From positions 1,289-8,636 of the forward strand of contig DHLW01000147.1 of the NCBI GenBank assembly GCA_002405485.1: 7,348 nucleotides of DNA, given 5' to 3'. The position numbers and the translations under genes were made by a program. The notes under the pieces were generated by a model that was not told where the DNA came from, did no database searches, and worked only from the letters and a program-made list of their open reading frames with translations. The stretch comes from Phycisphaerales bacterium UBA4658. GTDB lineage: Bacteria; Planctomycetota; Phycisphaerae; Phycisphaerales; UBA1924. Each line of letters begins with the position of its first letter. Position 1 is the stretch's first letter. Below, one piece after another: positions 1 to 7,348 of this stretch.

Positions 1-543
1 GATGTGCTCGATCGCCTCGCGCACAGCGCCGCGTCCGCCCGGCGCATGCGTGACCACTGCCGCCGCCGCGAGCACGTGCCGATCCGCATCCGCGACAGCG
101 ATCGGGAGGCCGCAGAGGCGCATCGCCGGCACATCGGGCCAGTCGTCCCCGACATACGCAACGTGCATCAGGTCGACCCCGGTCTCCGCGGCAAGCCGCC
201 GCAGCGCGCCGGCCTTGTCCATCGGGCCGACCGCCTCGCCGGGCCCCTTCTGCCCCCACCCTTGGACGACCCTCGTGATGCCGAGCTCTCGGCAGCGATG
301 CATGAGCGCCGGCCCGCCCCGCTTGGTGATGATGGCGACCTCCAGCCCGAGCTTCACCCACGCCGAGATCCCCTGCCCGTCGCGGACGTTGAACCGCTTG
401 GTCTCGACTCCCTGATCATCCAGCATGATCGACCCGTCGGTCATCACGCCATCGACATCCAGGACCAGAAGCCGAACGCCCCGAGCGTTCGTCGTCTTTG
501 CCGCGTCCCCGCCCGGAGCCAGTTCGTGTGGAGGTATCACCAT
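1..543 (-). CDS. kdsC: 3-deoxy-D-manno-octulosonate 8-phosphate phosphatase (KdsC), 3' end cut by window edge
   Basis: This HAD-superfamily hydrolase removes the phosphate from Kdo-8-phosphate to give free Kdo, the third step of CMP-Kdo synthesis for LPS, in the cytoplasm. I translated 181 codons from the ATG at 543 to the left edge with no stop. HAD motif I is LDVDGVMTDG (nucleophile D29, acid/base D31). The segment FNVRDGQGI at 51-59 is typical of KdsC. Motif II is T73 in IITKR, where the family usually has ITGR. Motif III is K110 in DKAGAL. Motif IV is YVGDDWPD (D133, D134, D137). Compared with E. coli KdsC, about 11 extra residues (roughly 96-108, rich in Gly/Pro) lie just before the catalytic lysine. 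The family runs to about 170-190 residues, so little is missing. The gene follows kdsD by 36 nt on the same strand and is probably co-transcribed. No clear ribosome binding site precedes the ATG; GTG at 540 is an alternative start. Confidence 0.93.
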   Translation of the reverse strand, partial: MVIPPHELAPGGDAAKTTNARGVRLLVLDVDGVMTDGSIMLDDQGVETKRFNVRDGQGISAWVKLGLEVAIITKRGGPALMHRCRELGITRVVQGWGQKGPGEAVGPMDKAGALRRLAAETGVDLMHVAYVGDDWPDVPAMRLCGLPIAVADADRHVLAAAAVVTHAPGGRGAVREAIEHI

Positions 544-579
544 GGTGTTCTCGCGCCGCCGTCGCGTCCTGCCCTGCGA

Positions 580-1716
580 TCAAGAGTCCCGGATGAGCTT
601 CTGCGCGATGAGGTCCTGGACATCGAGAAGCCCCACCGGCCTCCCCGCCGAATCCACCACGGGGATCTCATCGCGTCGATGCTCGCGCACCATGGCCACG
701 GCGTCGCGCACGAGAGCGGACTGCGGCAGGGTCCCGGGCTTTCGGGTCATCACGTCGCGAATCGGCCGATCAAGGGCGGTGCGGTCGCGTTCCACCAGTC
801 GCCGCAGATCGCCGTCGGTAAACAGACCGGTGAGCACGCCCTGAGCGTCGACCAGCAGGATCGCTCCCGGGCGCCGCTCGGCAGTCTCGGACAACCTGCA
901 CGCCTCGGCCACGGTGACATCGTCGCGCACGGTCTTGAGGGTCGAGCCCACCACGAACCGCAGCGCGTCCACGACCGGACGCATCAGCCCACCGAGCGAC
1001 CCGCCCGGATGCCGCTTGGCGAAGTCCGCGTCCGTGAAGTTTCGTCGGCGGGCGGCGCAGAGGGCCAGGGCGTCGCCCATCGCCAGAGTCGCCGTGGTCG
1101 AGCACGTCGGCGCGGGTGACAGTTCCGGATCGTCGCATGCGCCGATTGCAAGGGCCACCGTCGCGATGCGTTCCAGCGTCGCCCGCGTCCCCCCCGTGGG
1201 GCCGCCGCGAGTAATCGAGATCACCGGCACGTGATCCTGCCTCAGGATCGCCGCGAGGTTCACGACCTCGTCGGTCTCCCCGGAGTACGACAGCGCGATG
1301 CAGATGTCCGTGGCGCGGAATCGCCCGAGATCCCCGTGCGCCGCCTCGGCTGGGTGCACAAAGTGGGACGCGATTCCAAGCGAACTCAGCGTCGCGGCGA
1401 TCTTCTCCCCGATCTTGCCCGACTTTCCGAGCCCGGACACGAGCACCGTGCCGCCGGCGTCAGCGCACTGCACGATCAGGTCCACCGCCGCGTGAAACTC
1501 CGACCCGAGGTTCTCCGCGAGGGCCCGCACGCAGGCGGCCTCGGCCTCAAGCAGTTTCACCGCAAACGCCCGCTCCGACGCCGCGGCCTCGCCAATGGCG
1601 GTCGTTTCGATCGTGTCGCTCGGTCGGCTGCTCATCAATCGCATCATCCGTTCTGGTGTGTCCGTCGGAAACTGGTGGCACGGGCGTTCCGACTGAGAGC
1701 TACTGACATGGACCAT
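580..1716 (-). CDS. kdsD: arabinose-5-phosphate isomerase, SIS domain plus two CBS domains (KdsD/KpsF)
   Basis: This enzyme converts ribulose-5-phosphate to arabinose-5-phosphate, the first committed step toward Kdo. The reading frame encodes 378 residues against 328 in E. coli KdsD. The SIS domain (about 75-245) carries GLGKSGKIG at 95-103 and the family signature FVHPAEAAHGDLG at 119-131. The equivalents of E. coli catalytic residues K59, H88, E111, E152 and H193 are K98, H127, E150, probably E198, and H236 (in RHPGGSLG). The loop after E198 is about three residues shorter than in E. coli. CBS domain 1 (about 250-311) contains GLFTDGDLRRL and CBS domain 2 spans about 316-374. The coordinates use the longest frame. 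The first 23-27 residues look unlike the family, so translation probably starts at ATG 1647, 1644 or 1635; the last places K98 only 12 residues beyond its E. coli position. No good ribosome binding site separates these options. kdsC follows directly, and scpA is divergent. Confidence 0.95.
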   Translation of the reverse strand: MVHVSSSQSERPCHQFPTDTPERMMRLMSSRPSDTIETTAIGEAAASERAFAVKLLEAEAACVRALAENLGSEFHAAVDLIVQCADAGGTVLVSGLGKSGKIGEKIAATLSSLGIASHFVHPAEAAHGDLGRFRATDICIALSYSGETDEVVNLAAILRQDHVPVISITRGGPTGGTRATLERIATVALAIGACDDPELSPAPTCSTTATLAMGDALALCAARRRNFTDADFAKRHPGGSLGGLMRPVVDALRFVVGSTLKTVRDDVTVAEACRLSETAERRPGAILLVDAQGVLTGLFTDGDLRRLVERDRTALDRPIRDVMTRKPGTLPQSALVRDAVAMVREHRRDEIPVVDSAGRPVGLLDVQDLIAQKLIRDS

Positions 1717-1756
1717 CCACAGTCATCTCACCGCTCCTCGCGCCCCGTGAGGGTCG

Positions 1757-1770
1757 CGGGAGATCTCCCG
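1757..1770. repeat. 14-bp perfect palindrome in the kdsD/scpA divergent region
   Basis: The sequence CGGGAGATCTCCCG equals its own reverse complement. It lies between the divergent kdsD and scpA genes, about 110 bases upstream of the scpA start and about 40 bases upstream of the longest kdsD frame. A dyad there could be an operator for either gene. In a GC-rich 7-kb window one such palindrome could also arise by chance, so the regulatory reading is only a suggestion. Confidence 0.35.
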
Positions 1771-1871
1771 GATACTCGCCGACCAACTCCAGAGCGACCC
1801 CGCATCGAACCGGCAACAAGAATACGCTCCCCAGTCCGCCACCGCCCGCGAAACCACTCGCGTGCGTTCCC

Positions 1872-1877
1872 AAGGAG
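1872..1877 (+). promoter_or_regulatory. Shine-Dalgarno site that fixes the scpA start
   Basis: AAGGAG ends five bases before the ATG at 1883. It is the only convincing Shine-Dalgarno sequence in front of a gene in this window. It favours ATG 1883 over the in-frame GTG at 1862, which would place the ribosome site inside the coding region. Confidence 0.8.
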
Positions 1878-1882
1878 AAGGG

Positions 1883-2851
1883 ATGCCCGTCGCCGAATAC
1901 ACCGTGCGTTTGGACGCCTTCGAGGGCCCGCTGGACCTGCTGCTGTTCCTCATCCGCCGCGCGGAAGTCGAGGTGACCGACATCCCGATCGCCAGGATCA
2001 CCGAGCAGTATCTCGCCTACATCGCGCAGCTCACCAGCAACTCCTCGGACGGCGCGACCGCGTCCTCATCGCATCGCATCGACATCGAGCGGGCGGGCGA
2101 GTTTCTGGTCATGGCCGCCACGCTCATGGAGATCAAGTCTCGCATGCTCGCCCCCCCATCGTCGCACCCCGGGGGCGGCGCAAGCGGCGAATCGAGCGGG
2201 GAGGCAGCCGCTTCCGGTTCCGGCGCCTCGGCTGACTCCGCCGATCCAAGGGCCGAGCTCGTCAAGCAACTGCTGGAGTACAAGCGTTTCCGTGACGCGA
2301 GCATGGCTCTGGAACAGTCCAAGCGTCAGTGGGAGAACATGTTCCCCGCCGGCCGGGCCCAGCCACAGCGAGCTTCTGCGTCCGCCGCTGACGAGCTCGC
2401 CGCGCTCGATCCGGACATCGCCGTCAAGGTCGATCTGAACGACATCGAGCTCATCGATCTCGTCGAGGCCTTTGCGCGAGTGATCGAGACCGTCGACCTC
2501 TCGCGCGTCGGCGAGCACCGCGTGGTCATGGACGACACGCCCGTCGAGCTCCACGCCGAGGACATCGTCGATCGCCTGACCCGGCTCCGCGCCGAGTCGC
2601 TGAGCGCGGGCATCGAGCCCGCGGCGGGGGCTGGCGAGATGGAGTTCTCCCGCGTCTTTGACGGCCGGTCGCGATCGGAGGCCATCGGGCTCTTCCTGGC
2701 CATCCTCGAACTCGTCAAGCAGCAGCGGGTGCTCGTGCGACAGGAGGACGATGACCGCTCCGGACGCCGCATCCTGCTTCGGCTGAGCGATCACGCGCCC
2801 GGCTCTGCCGACGAACCGGCCGCCGAGTCGACCGCCTCGCCATCAGCATGA
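1883..2851 (+). CDS. scpA: segregation and condensation protein A (ScpA kleisin)
   Basis: ScpA is the kleisin subunit that bridges the heads of the SMC dimer and, with ScpB, forms the bacterial condensin that organises and segregates chromosomes. From ATG 1883 the protein has 322 residues, longer than the roughly 230-280 common in the family. The N-terminal SMC-neck-binding region shows the hallmark FEGPLDLLLFLI (13-24). It is followed by the conserved helix AGEFLVMAATLMEIKSRML (71-89). DPRAELVKQLLEYKRFRDA (121-139) is also typical. The C-terminal winged helix that contacts the SMC cap is about 252-300. The extra length comes from a Gly/Ser/Ala linker (about 91-120), a second loop (about 155-175) and an acidic, disordered tail (about 302-322). 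A Shine-Dalgarno AAGGAG supports the start. The next gene is not scpB but a small membrane protein 31 nt downstream. Confidence 0.95.
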   Translation: MPVAEYTVRLDAFEGPLDLLLFLIRRAEVEVTDIPIARITEQYLAYIAQLTSNSSDGATASSSHRIDIERAGEFLVMAATLMEIKSRMLAPPSSHPGGGASGESSGEAAASGSGASADSADPRAELVKQLLEYKRFRDASMALEQSKRQWENMFPAGRAQPQRASASAADELAALDPDIAVKVDLNDIELIDLVEAFARVIETVDLSRVGEHRVVMDDTPVELHAEDIVDRLTRLRAESLSAGIEPAAGAGEMEFSRVFDGRSRSEAIGLFLAILELVKQQRVLVRQEDDDRSGRRILLRLSDHAPGSADEPAAESTASPSA

Positions 2852-2882
2852 CCATCCGACCGAGCACCACGGGACCACGACC

Positions 2883-3506
2883 ATGTCGGAGACCGCCGCA
2901 AGCTCATCGCCGCCGCCCGAGCCGCCCATCGCCCCCCCGACCGCGCCCGGGGTGATCGTGCTTTCGCGGCCGCCGTCCTCGTGGCCGACGATTCTGGGCG
3001 TGATCGCGATCGTCTTCGGTTGCCTGGGGATGCTCCAGGGGGTATTGACACTCTTTACCCGGATGACGATGGACTTTGCATCAGGAATCGCGGGCGATCA
3101 GCCGCAGTTTGCCGTCGTGCGAAAGTGGATGCCCTGGACCATCGGCATGGGCGTGGCCGGCGGTGTGATCGCGGCGATCCTGCTGTTTGCCGGCATCCAG
3201 TTGATCCGCCGCAAGCCTGCGTCGGCCGGGCTGATCCGCGGGTGGGCGATCATCAAGATCATCTACGCGCTCCCGGCAACCGGCGTGGGGTTGATCATGC
3301 AGCTCGAGCAAGCCGCGGCCGTCTCACAGCAGGCCGGGGTCGCTGGGGCGTTTGCCCCCGGATCACTCAGCATCATCGGGGTGGGCAGCTCGATCGTGGG
3401 CGGCCTGTGGCTGCTCGCGTTTCCGGTGTTCGTGCTCTTCTGGTTTCGCCGCGACGCCGTGCGCGAAGAGATCGGTCGATGGGCAAGGCCCGCTCCGCGT
3501 GCTTGA
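2883..3506 (+). CDS. small multi-pass membrane protein of unknown function
   Basis: I do not recognise this 207-residue protein. It starts with a Ser/Pro-rich, probably cytoplasmic segment (1-33) containing PPEPPIAPPTAP. Four hydrophobic helices follow at about 36-58, 85-108, 118-141 and 163-188. The tail is positively charged (RRDAVREEIGRWARPAPRA). RR and RK clusters after helices 2 and 4 suggest that both termini and the loop between helices 2 and 3 are cytoplasmic. A roughly 25-residue loop between helices 1 and 2, and another between helices 3 and 4, would then be outside. No catalytic motif or cysteine pair is visible. The gene lies 31 nt after scpA on the same strand and may be co-transcribed with it. 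No Shine-Dalgarno site precedes the ATG. The helix pattern and base composition make a real gene likely. Confidence 0.75.
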   Translation: MSETAASSSPPPEPPIAPPTAPGVIVLSRPPSSWPTILGVIAIVFGCLGMLQGVLTLFTRMTMDFASGIAGDQPQFAVVRKWMPWTIGMGVAGGVIAAILLFAGIQLIRRKPASAGLIRGWAIIKIIYALPATGVGLIMQLEQAAAVSQQAGVAGAFAPGSLSIIGVGSSIVGGLWLLAFPVFVLFWFRRDAVREEIGRWARPAPRA

Positions 3507-3519
3507 GTCCGCGTTTCGG

Positions 3520-3525
3520 TACACT
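3520..3525 (+). promoter_or_regulatory. possible -10 box upstream of the zinc-ribbon membrane protein gene
   Basis: TACACT lies in GGTACACTCT, 38 bases before the ATG at 3564 and just after the stop of the preceding gene, so a transcript from it would have a leader of about 31 bases. The same hexamer precedes prfB. I see no -35 element at the right distance: TTGAGT at 3503 leaves only an 11-base spacer. Confidence 0.35.
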
Positions 3526-3563
3526 CTGAGCGAGCGTCGCCAGCCCCGTGGAACTCCATCGTC

Positions 3564-5191
3564 ATGCGCTGCAAGTCCTGCGATTATCCGCTCTGGCAGA
3601 TCAAGGACCGGCAGTGCCCGGAGTGCGGGGCGGCGTTCAAGCCCAGCGAGTTTGAGTTCAACGTCAACTCGGTCCGCTTCTGCTGCCCGCACTGCGCACA
3701 GGAGTATTACGGCACCGGCGAGCACGGGCATCTCGTGCCCGGCTCGTTTGTGTGCGTGAAATGCTCGAACCCCGTCACCATGGACGAGATGGTCCTGCTG
3801 CCGGCCGACGGCGTCAGCGAGAAGCAGACCGAGGTCGGCAGCAACCCATGGCTGGAGCGCGGCAAGCGGCGCGGGTTCTGGTCGGCCCTTCTGGGCACCA
3901 CCGGCAAGGCGCTCATCACGCCCGGCCGGCTCATGCAGCACACGCCCGTGGAGAGCTCTGCGGGCTCCGCGTTGCTGTACGCGCTCATCGCCCAGTTCCT
4001 CACCACACTCCTCACCGTCCTGCCGCTGCTGCTGTTCTTTGTGTTCACTGGCGCGATGGCGATGCCCGGGCCGGGTGCAGGACAGGGTGGCGGGCCGGGC
4101 GCGGCGGGCGCGGTGATTGGCGCGTCGATCGCGATGATGGCCGGCTTCGGCGTGTTCTTCCTTGTCGGCTGGATCGTCTCACTGCTCGTCGTCGCGCTCA
4201 TCGCGCACGGGCTTTTGCGGCTGACGGGCGGGTGCGCGCACGGCGTCGGTCGCACCTTCCAGGCCGTTGCGTACAGCTCCGGCGCCAACGTCATCTCCGC
4301 CGTGCCGTGCATCGGGTACTACTTCGGGTGGATCTGGTGGCTGGTGAGCGCGTGCGTGGCGGTGAAGGACGCGCAGCGAGTGAGCGGCATGAGGGCGTGC
4401 GCAGCGGTGCTCACGGTGCCGCTGCTGCTGATCGCCGGCACGATCGCTCTGTACGCGGTGCTGATCGTCAGCGTGATCGGGGCCGCTGGCGGGATGGCGA
4501 ACATCCAGGGCGGCACGGCGACCATCATGATGCAGTCGCGGGTGCAGTCGATGACGACCGCGCTCACGACGCAGGCCCCGCCCAGGCACGCGGCGGAGCT
4601 GCTGCGGACCGGAGATATCTCCATGATCGACCTGTTCGACATGAGCTCTTCGGCCGCATCGGGCTACATCACCAGAGCCGCGGCGGTGCCGCTTGGGAGC
4701 ACGACGCTCGCGCAGTTTGACCTGGCAACCCCGGAAAAGCAGCGGGGACACGTTGCCGAGGCCGTGGCCGGATTGCCGCCAAGCGCGGTGGCGTATCGGC
4801 TTGGCGACACGGTGTTCACGCACTGCGGGATCGATCCGATGGTCATTCCCGCCGGGGATCCGGCGGGGAAGCTGTGGATGGTCGTGGCCCATCCGGGCCC
4901 GACGGGTGTGCGGCCGCCGAGCGTGATCGTCGTCGGACATGCCGACGGCACGACCTCCAACATCACGATCACCAACTTCGATCAGGAGATGGCGAAGCAG
5001 AACGCGTTGAGGGCTTCGGTGGGGCTCAGCCCGCTGCCGGTGTTGGAGTCCATTCTGGAGAGTGCGGCGGCGGTGGGACCCGCCGCGCCGGCGTTTGCGA
5101 TTCCACCCGGGGGCACGCCACCGCCCAAAGACCCGGCTGCGGATCCGGCTGTGGGTCCGGCTGCGGATCCGGGTGTGGATCCGGCGGGAGA

Positions 5192-5195
<4 letters not shown>
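3564..5195 (+). CDS. double zinc-ribbon, Yip1-like multi-pass membrane protein of unknown function
   Basis: I cannot assign a function to this 543-residue protein. The first zinc ribbon is C3-x2-C6 and C18-x2-C21. The second is C41-x2-C44 and C64-x2-C67; C40 is a spare cysteine. Because C3 is a ligand, the ATG at 3564 is secure. A basic linker (about 96-122) leads to a membrane core with hydrophobic helices at about 135-163, 183-220 (probably two), 243-268 and 281-309. Its arrangement resembles Yip1-family domains; that is my judgement by eye. Residues 163-180 form a Gly/Pro/Ala-rich loop. A soluble domain (about 310-513) follows, with YRLGDTVFTHCGIDP (411-425), LWMVV and SVIVVGHADGTTSNITI (453-469). 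The last 21 residues are a Pro/Asp tail made of five four-residue repeats. The zinc ribbons probably face the cytoplasm. Its stop codon overlaps that of the convergent aminotransferase gene. A possible -10 box is at 3520. Confidence 0.85.
5130..5189 (+). repeat. five tandem 12-bp units encoding a DPAA-like tail
   Basis: Five consecutive 12-base units (5130, 5142, 5154, 5166, 5178) follow the pattern GATCCGGCTGCG with one to several substitutions each. They encode DPAA, DPAV, GPAA, DPGV and DPAG at the C terminus of the zinc-ribbon membrane protein. GGATCC within several units is palindromic, so the units can also pair with each other on one strand. The array ends three bases before the stop codon. 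Such arrays change copy number by slippage. Confidence 0.85.
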
Positions 5196-6451
<1,256 letters not shown>

Positions 6452-6460
6452 GGGCGTCGC

Positions 6461-6466
6461 AGTCTA
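6461..6466 (-). promoter_or_regulatory. possible -10 box for the aminotransferase gene
   Basis: Read on the minus strand this is TAGACT within CGTAGACT, nine bases before the ATG that ends at 6451. Transcription would begin about three bases before the start codon, which fits the absence of a ribosome binding site. It shares GTA(C/G)ACT with the boxes upstream of prfB and of the gene at 3564. I see no -35 element. Confidence 0.4.
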
Positions 6467-6480
6467 CGGCGCGGCGGCGT

Positions 6481-6500
6481 CCGGGCGCGGCCCTGCCCGG
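6481..6500. repeat. GC-rich inverted repeat in the aminotransferase/prfB intergenic region
   Basis: CCGGGC (6481-6486) and GCCCGG (6495-6500) form a 6-bp inverted repeat with an 8-base spacer. It lies midway between two divergent candidate -10 boxes, where upstream promoter elements of both genes would sit. There is no T-tract, so it does not look like a terminator. In such GC-rich DNA it may be chance. Confidence 0.3.
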
Positions 6501-6527
6501 CGGGCCGGCGGCGCACCCGTGCCCGCG

Positions 6528-6533
6528 TACACT
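6528..6533 (+). promoter_or_regulatory. possible -10 box for prfB, leaderless spacing
   Basis: TACACT ends six bases before the prfB ATG at 6540. A -10 box at that distance places the transcription start at or next to the A of the ATG, the pattern known for leaderless mRNAs. No Shine-Dalgarno sequence is present between the box and the start, as expected in that case. No -35 element is recognisable. Confidence 0.45.
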
Positions 6534-6539
6534 TCCCCG

Positions 6540-7348
6540 ATGCACTACGACGCGCACCAGCCGGTGCTCAACGACCTCGAGGCGCGGATCACGACCATCC
6601 GCGACTCCCTTTAACTGGCCTACACGACTTGCGGAACGCGACCGCCTCGCCGCGCGGATGGAGGAGGCGGATTTCTGGAACGACTCGAAGGCCGCCCAGC
6701 GGCACATCGAGGAGCTGAAGGTCGTCCGCGCCCAGATCGAGCCGCTCGAGGCGGCGATGAAGGCGTTCGAGGACGCCCAGGTCGGCTACGAGATGGCGAA
6801 GGAGGCCAACGACCAGGAGCTCCTGGCCGAGGTCGACGCGCAGCTCTTCAAGCTGGTGCACGACATGGAGAAGGTCGAGGCGCAGAGCCTGCTCTCCGGC
6901 AAGCACGACCACCGCAGCTGCTTCATCACCATCCAGGCCGGCGTCGGCGGCACCGAGGCCAACGACTGGGCCGAGATGCTCGAGCGCATGTACCTCTACT
7001 GGTGGCGCGAGATGGGCTTCAAGGTGGAGGAGATGAACCGCCTCTACGGCACCGAGGTGGGGATCGCGGAGGTCGGCTACCGGCTCAGCGGCCCGTTCGC
7101 CTACGGCTACATGAACTGCGAGCGCGGCACGCACCGCCTGGCGCGCGTCAGCCCGTTCAACGCGGAAGGCAAGCGCCAGACCAGCTTCGCCACCGTGGAC
7201 GTGACGCCGGAGTTCGAGGACACGGGCCTCGTGGTCCCCGAGAAGGACATCGAGATCGTGGCGTTCGTGCGCGCGAGCGGCCCCGGCGGCCAGAACGTCA
7301 ACAAGGTGGCGAGCGCGATCCGCGTCACCCACCTTCCCACCGGCATCC
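6540..7348 (+). CDS. prfB: peptide chain release factor 2 (RF2), expressed through a +1 frameshift, 3' end cut by window edge
   Basis: RF2 recognises UGA and UAA stop codons and triggers peptide release on the ribosome. The first 24 codons (6540-6611) encode an RF2-like N terminus with LNDLEARITTIRDSL and then meet TAA at 6612. If T6612 is skipped, the frame continues open to the window end as 245 more codons. It reads from N25 through RLAERDRLAARMEEADFW (29-46). The continuation holds the conserved GGTEANDWAEML (136-147), the stop-recognition tripeptide SPF (204-206) and the catalytic GGQ (249-251). In E. coli these are 205-207 and 250-252, with a 25-codon first frame, so the shifted product matches residue for residue. 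About 95-100 C-terminal residues lie beyond the edge. No Shine-Dalgarno site precedes the ATG, and a -10-like box six bases upstream suggests a leaderless mRNA. A pseudogene or sequencing error is less likely because the break is exactly at the known recoding site. Confidence 0.93.
6609..6615 (+). promoter_or_regulatory. prfB: prfB programmed +1 frameshift site, CTT TAA C
   Basis: The leucine codon CTT (6609-6611) is followed by in-frame TAA (6612-6614) and C. Slippage of the P-site tRNA from CTT to TTT brings AAC (6613-6615) into the A site and continues RF2. In the well-studied E. coli site the stop is TGA, which RF2 but not RF1 reads, and a Shine-Dalgarno-like AGGGGG sits three bases before CTT. 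Here the stop is TAA, and the bases just upstream (CATCCGCGACTCC) contain no such element. Confidence 0.85.

Noticed and set aside
4..1119. Long plus-strand open frame opposite kdsC and kdsD
   Set aside because: It is an antisense shadow: Arg/His/Pro-rich with no family resemblance, opposite two clear Kdo genes; such frames are common in GC-rich DNA.
1862..1882. GTG start for a longer scpA
   Set aside because: AAGGAG at 1872-1877 is correctly spaced for ATG 1883, and the ScpA family begins at that point.
3503..3525. TTGAGT plus TACACT as a complete sigma-70 promoter
   Set aside because: The spacer is only 11 bases, far from the usual 16-18; only the -10-like part is kept, at low confidence.
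6658..6660. In-frame ATG after the prfB stop as the real start
   Set aside because: It would lose the conserved N-terminal helix, has no ribosome binding site, and ignores the exact match of the 24-codon first frame and CTT to the known recoding site.
6540..7348. prfB as a frameshifted pseudogene
   Set aside because: The only break is at the expected programmed site; the rest of the visible frame is open and keeps SPF and GGQ.

Overview
The window is a GC-rich stretch of chromosome from a diderm (outer-membrane) bacterium. Every part is ordinary gene-dense sequence, with no mobile element, RNA gene or CRISPR array visible, and no gene-free stretch longer than about 240 bases. The Kdo (LPS sugar) genes imply an outer membrane. 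The double-zinc-ribbon multi-TM protein, the scpA context and the near absence of Shine-Dalgarno sequences remind me of Planctomycetota, perhaps Phycisphaerae. That assignment is inference, not something the sequence proves.

Layout. Positions 1-1716, minus strand: kdsD (arabinose-5-phosphate isomerase, SIS plus two CBS domains) followed 36 nt later by kdsC (Kdo-8-phosphate phosphatase, cut by the left edge). Together they cover the first and third steps of CMP-Kdo synthesis. Positions about 1717-1882: divergent intergenic region with a perfect 14-bp palindrome and a good ribosome binding site for scpA. Positions 1883-3506, plus strand: scpA (the condensin kleisin) and a small four-helix membrane protein of unknown function, standing where scpB is often found. 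Positions 3564-5195, plus strand: an unrecognised 543-residue protein with two CxxC zinc ribbons, a Yip1-like membrane core and a soluble C-terminal domain ending in a DPAA-type repeat tail. Positions 5192-6451, minus strand: an aspartate aminotransferase-family enzyme, convergent with the previous gene; the two stop codons share the palindrome TTAA. Positions 6452-6539: short divergent promoter region. Positions 6540-7348, plus strand: prfB (release factor 2), cut by the right edge.

The most notable point is prfB. It is split after codon 24 by an in-frame stop at exactly the place of the well-known programmed +1 frameshift, with the slippery CTT present. However, the stop is TAA rather than TGA, and the usual Shine-Dalgarno-like stimulator is missing. 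A +1 shift puts SPF and GGQ within one residue of their E. coli positions. The second point is a shared GTA(C/G)ACT box placed so close to the starts of prfB and aspC that both mRNAs may be leaderless. I found no clear new multi-gene system; the zinc-ribbon/Yip1-like protein is the best candidate for an undescribed function.
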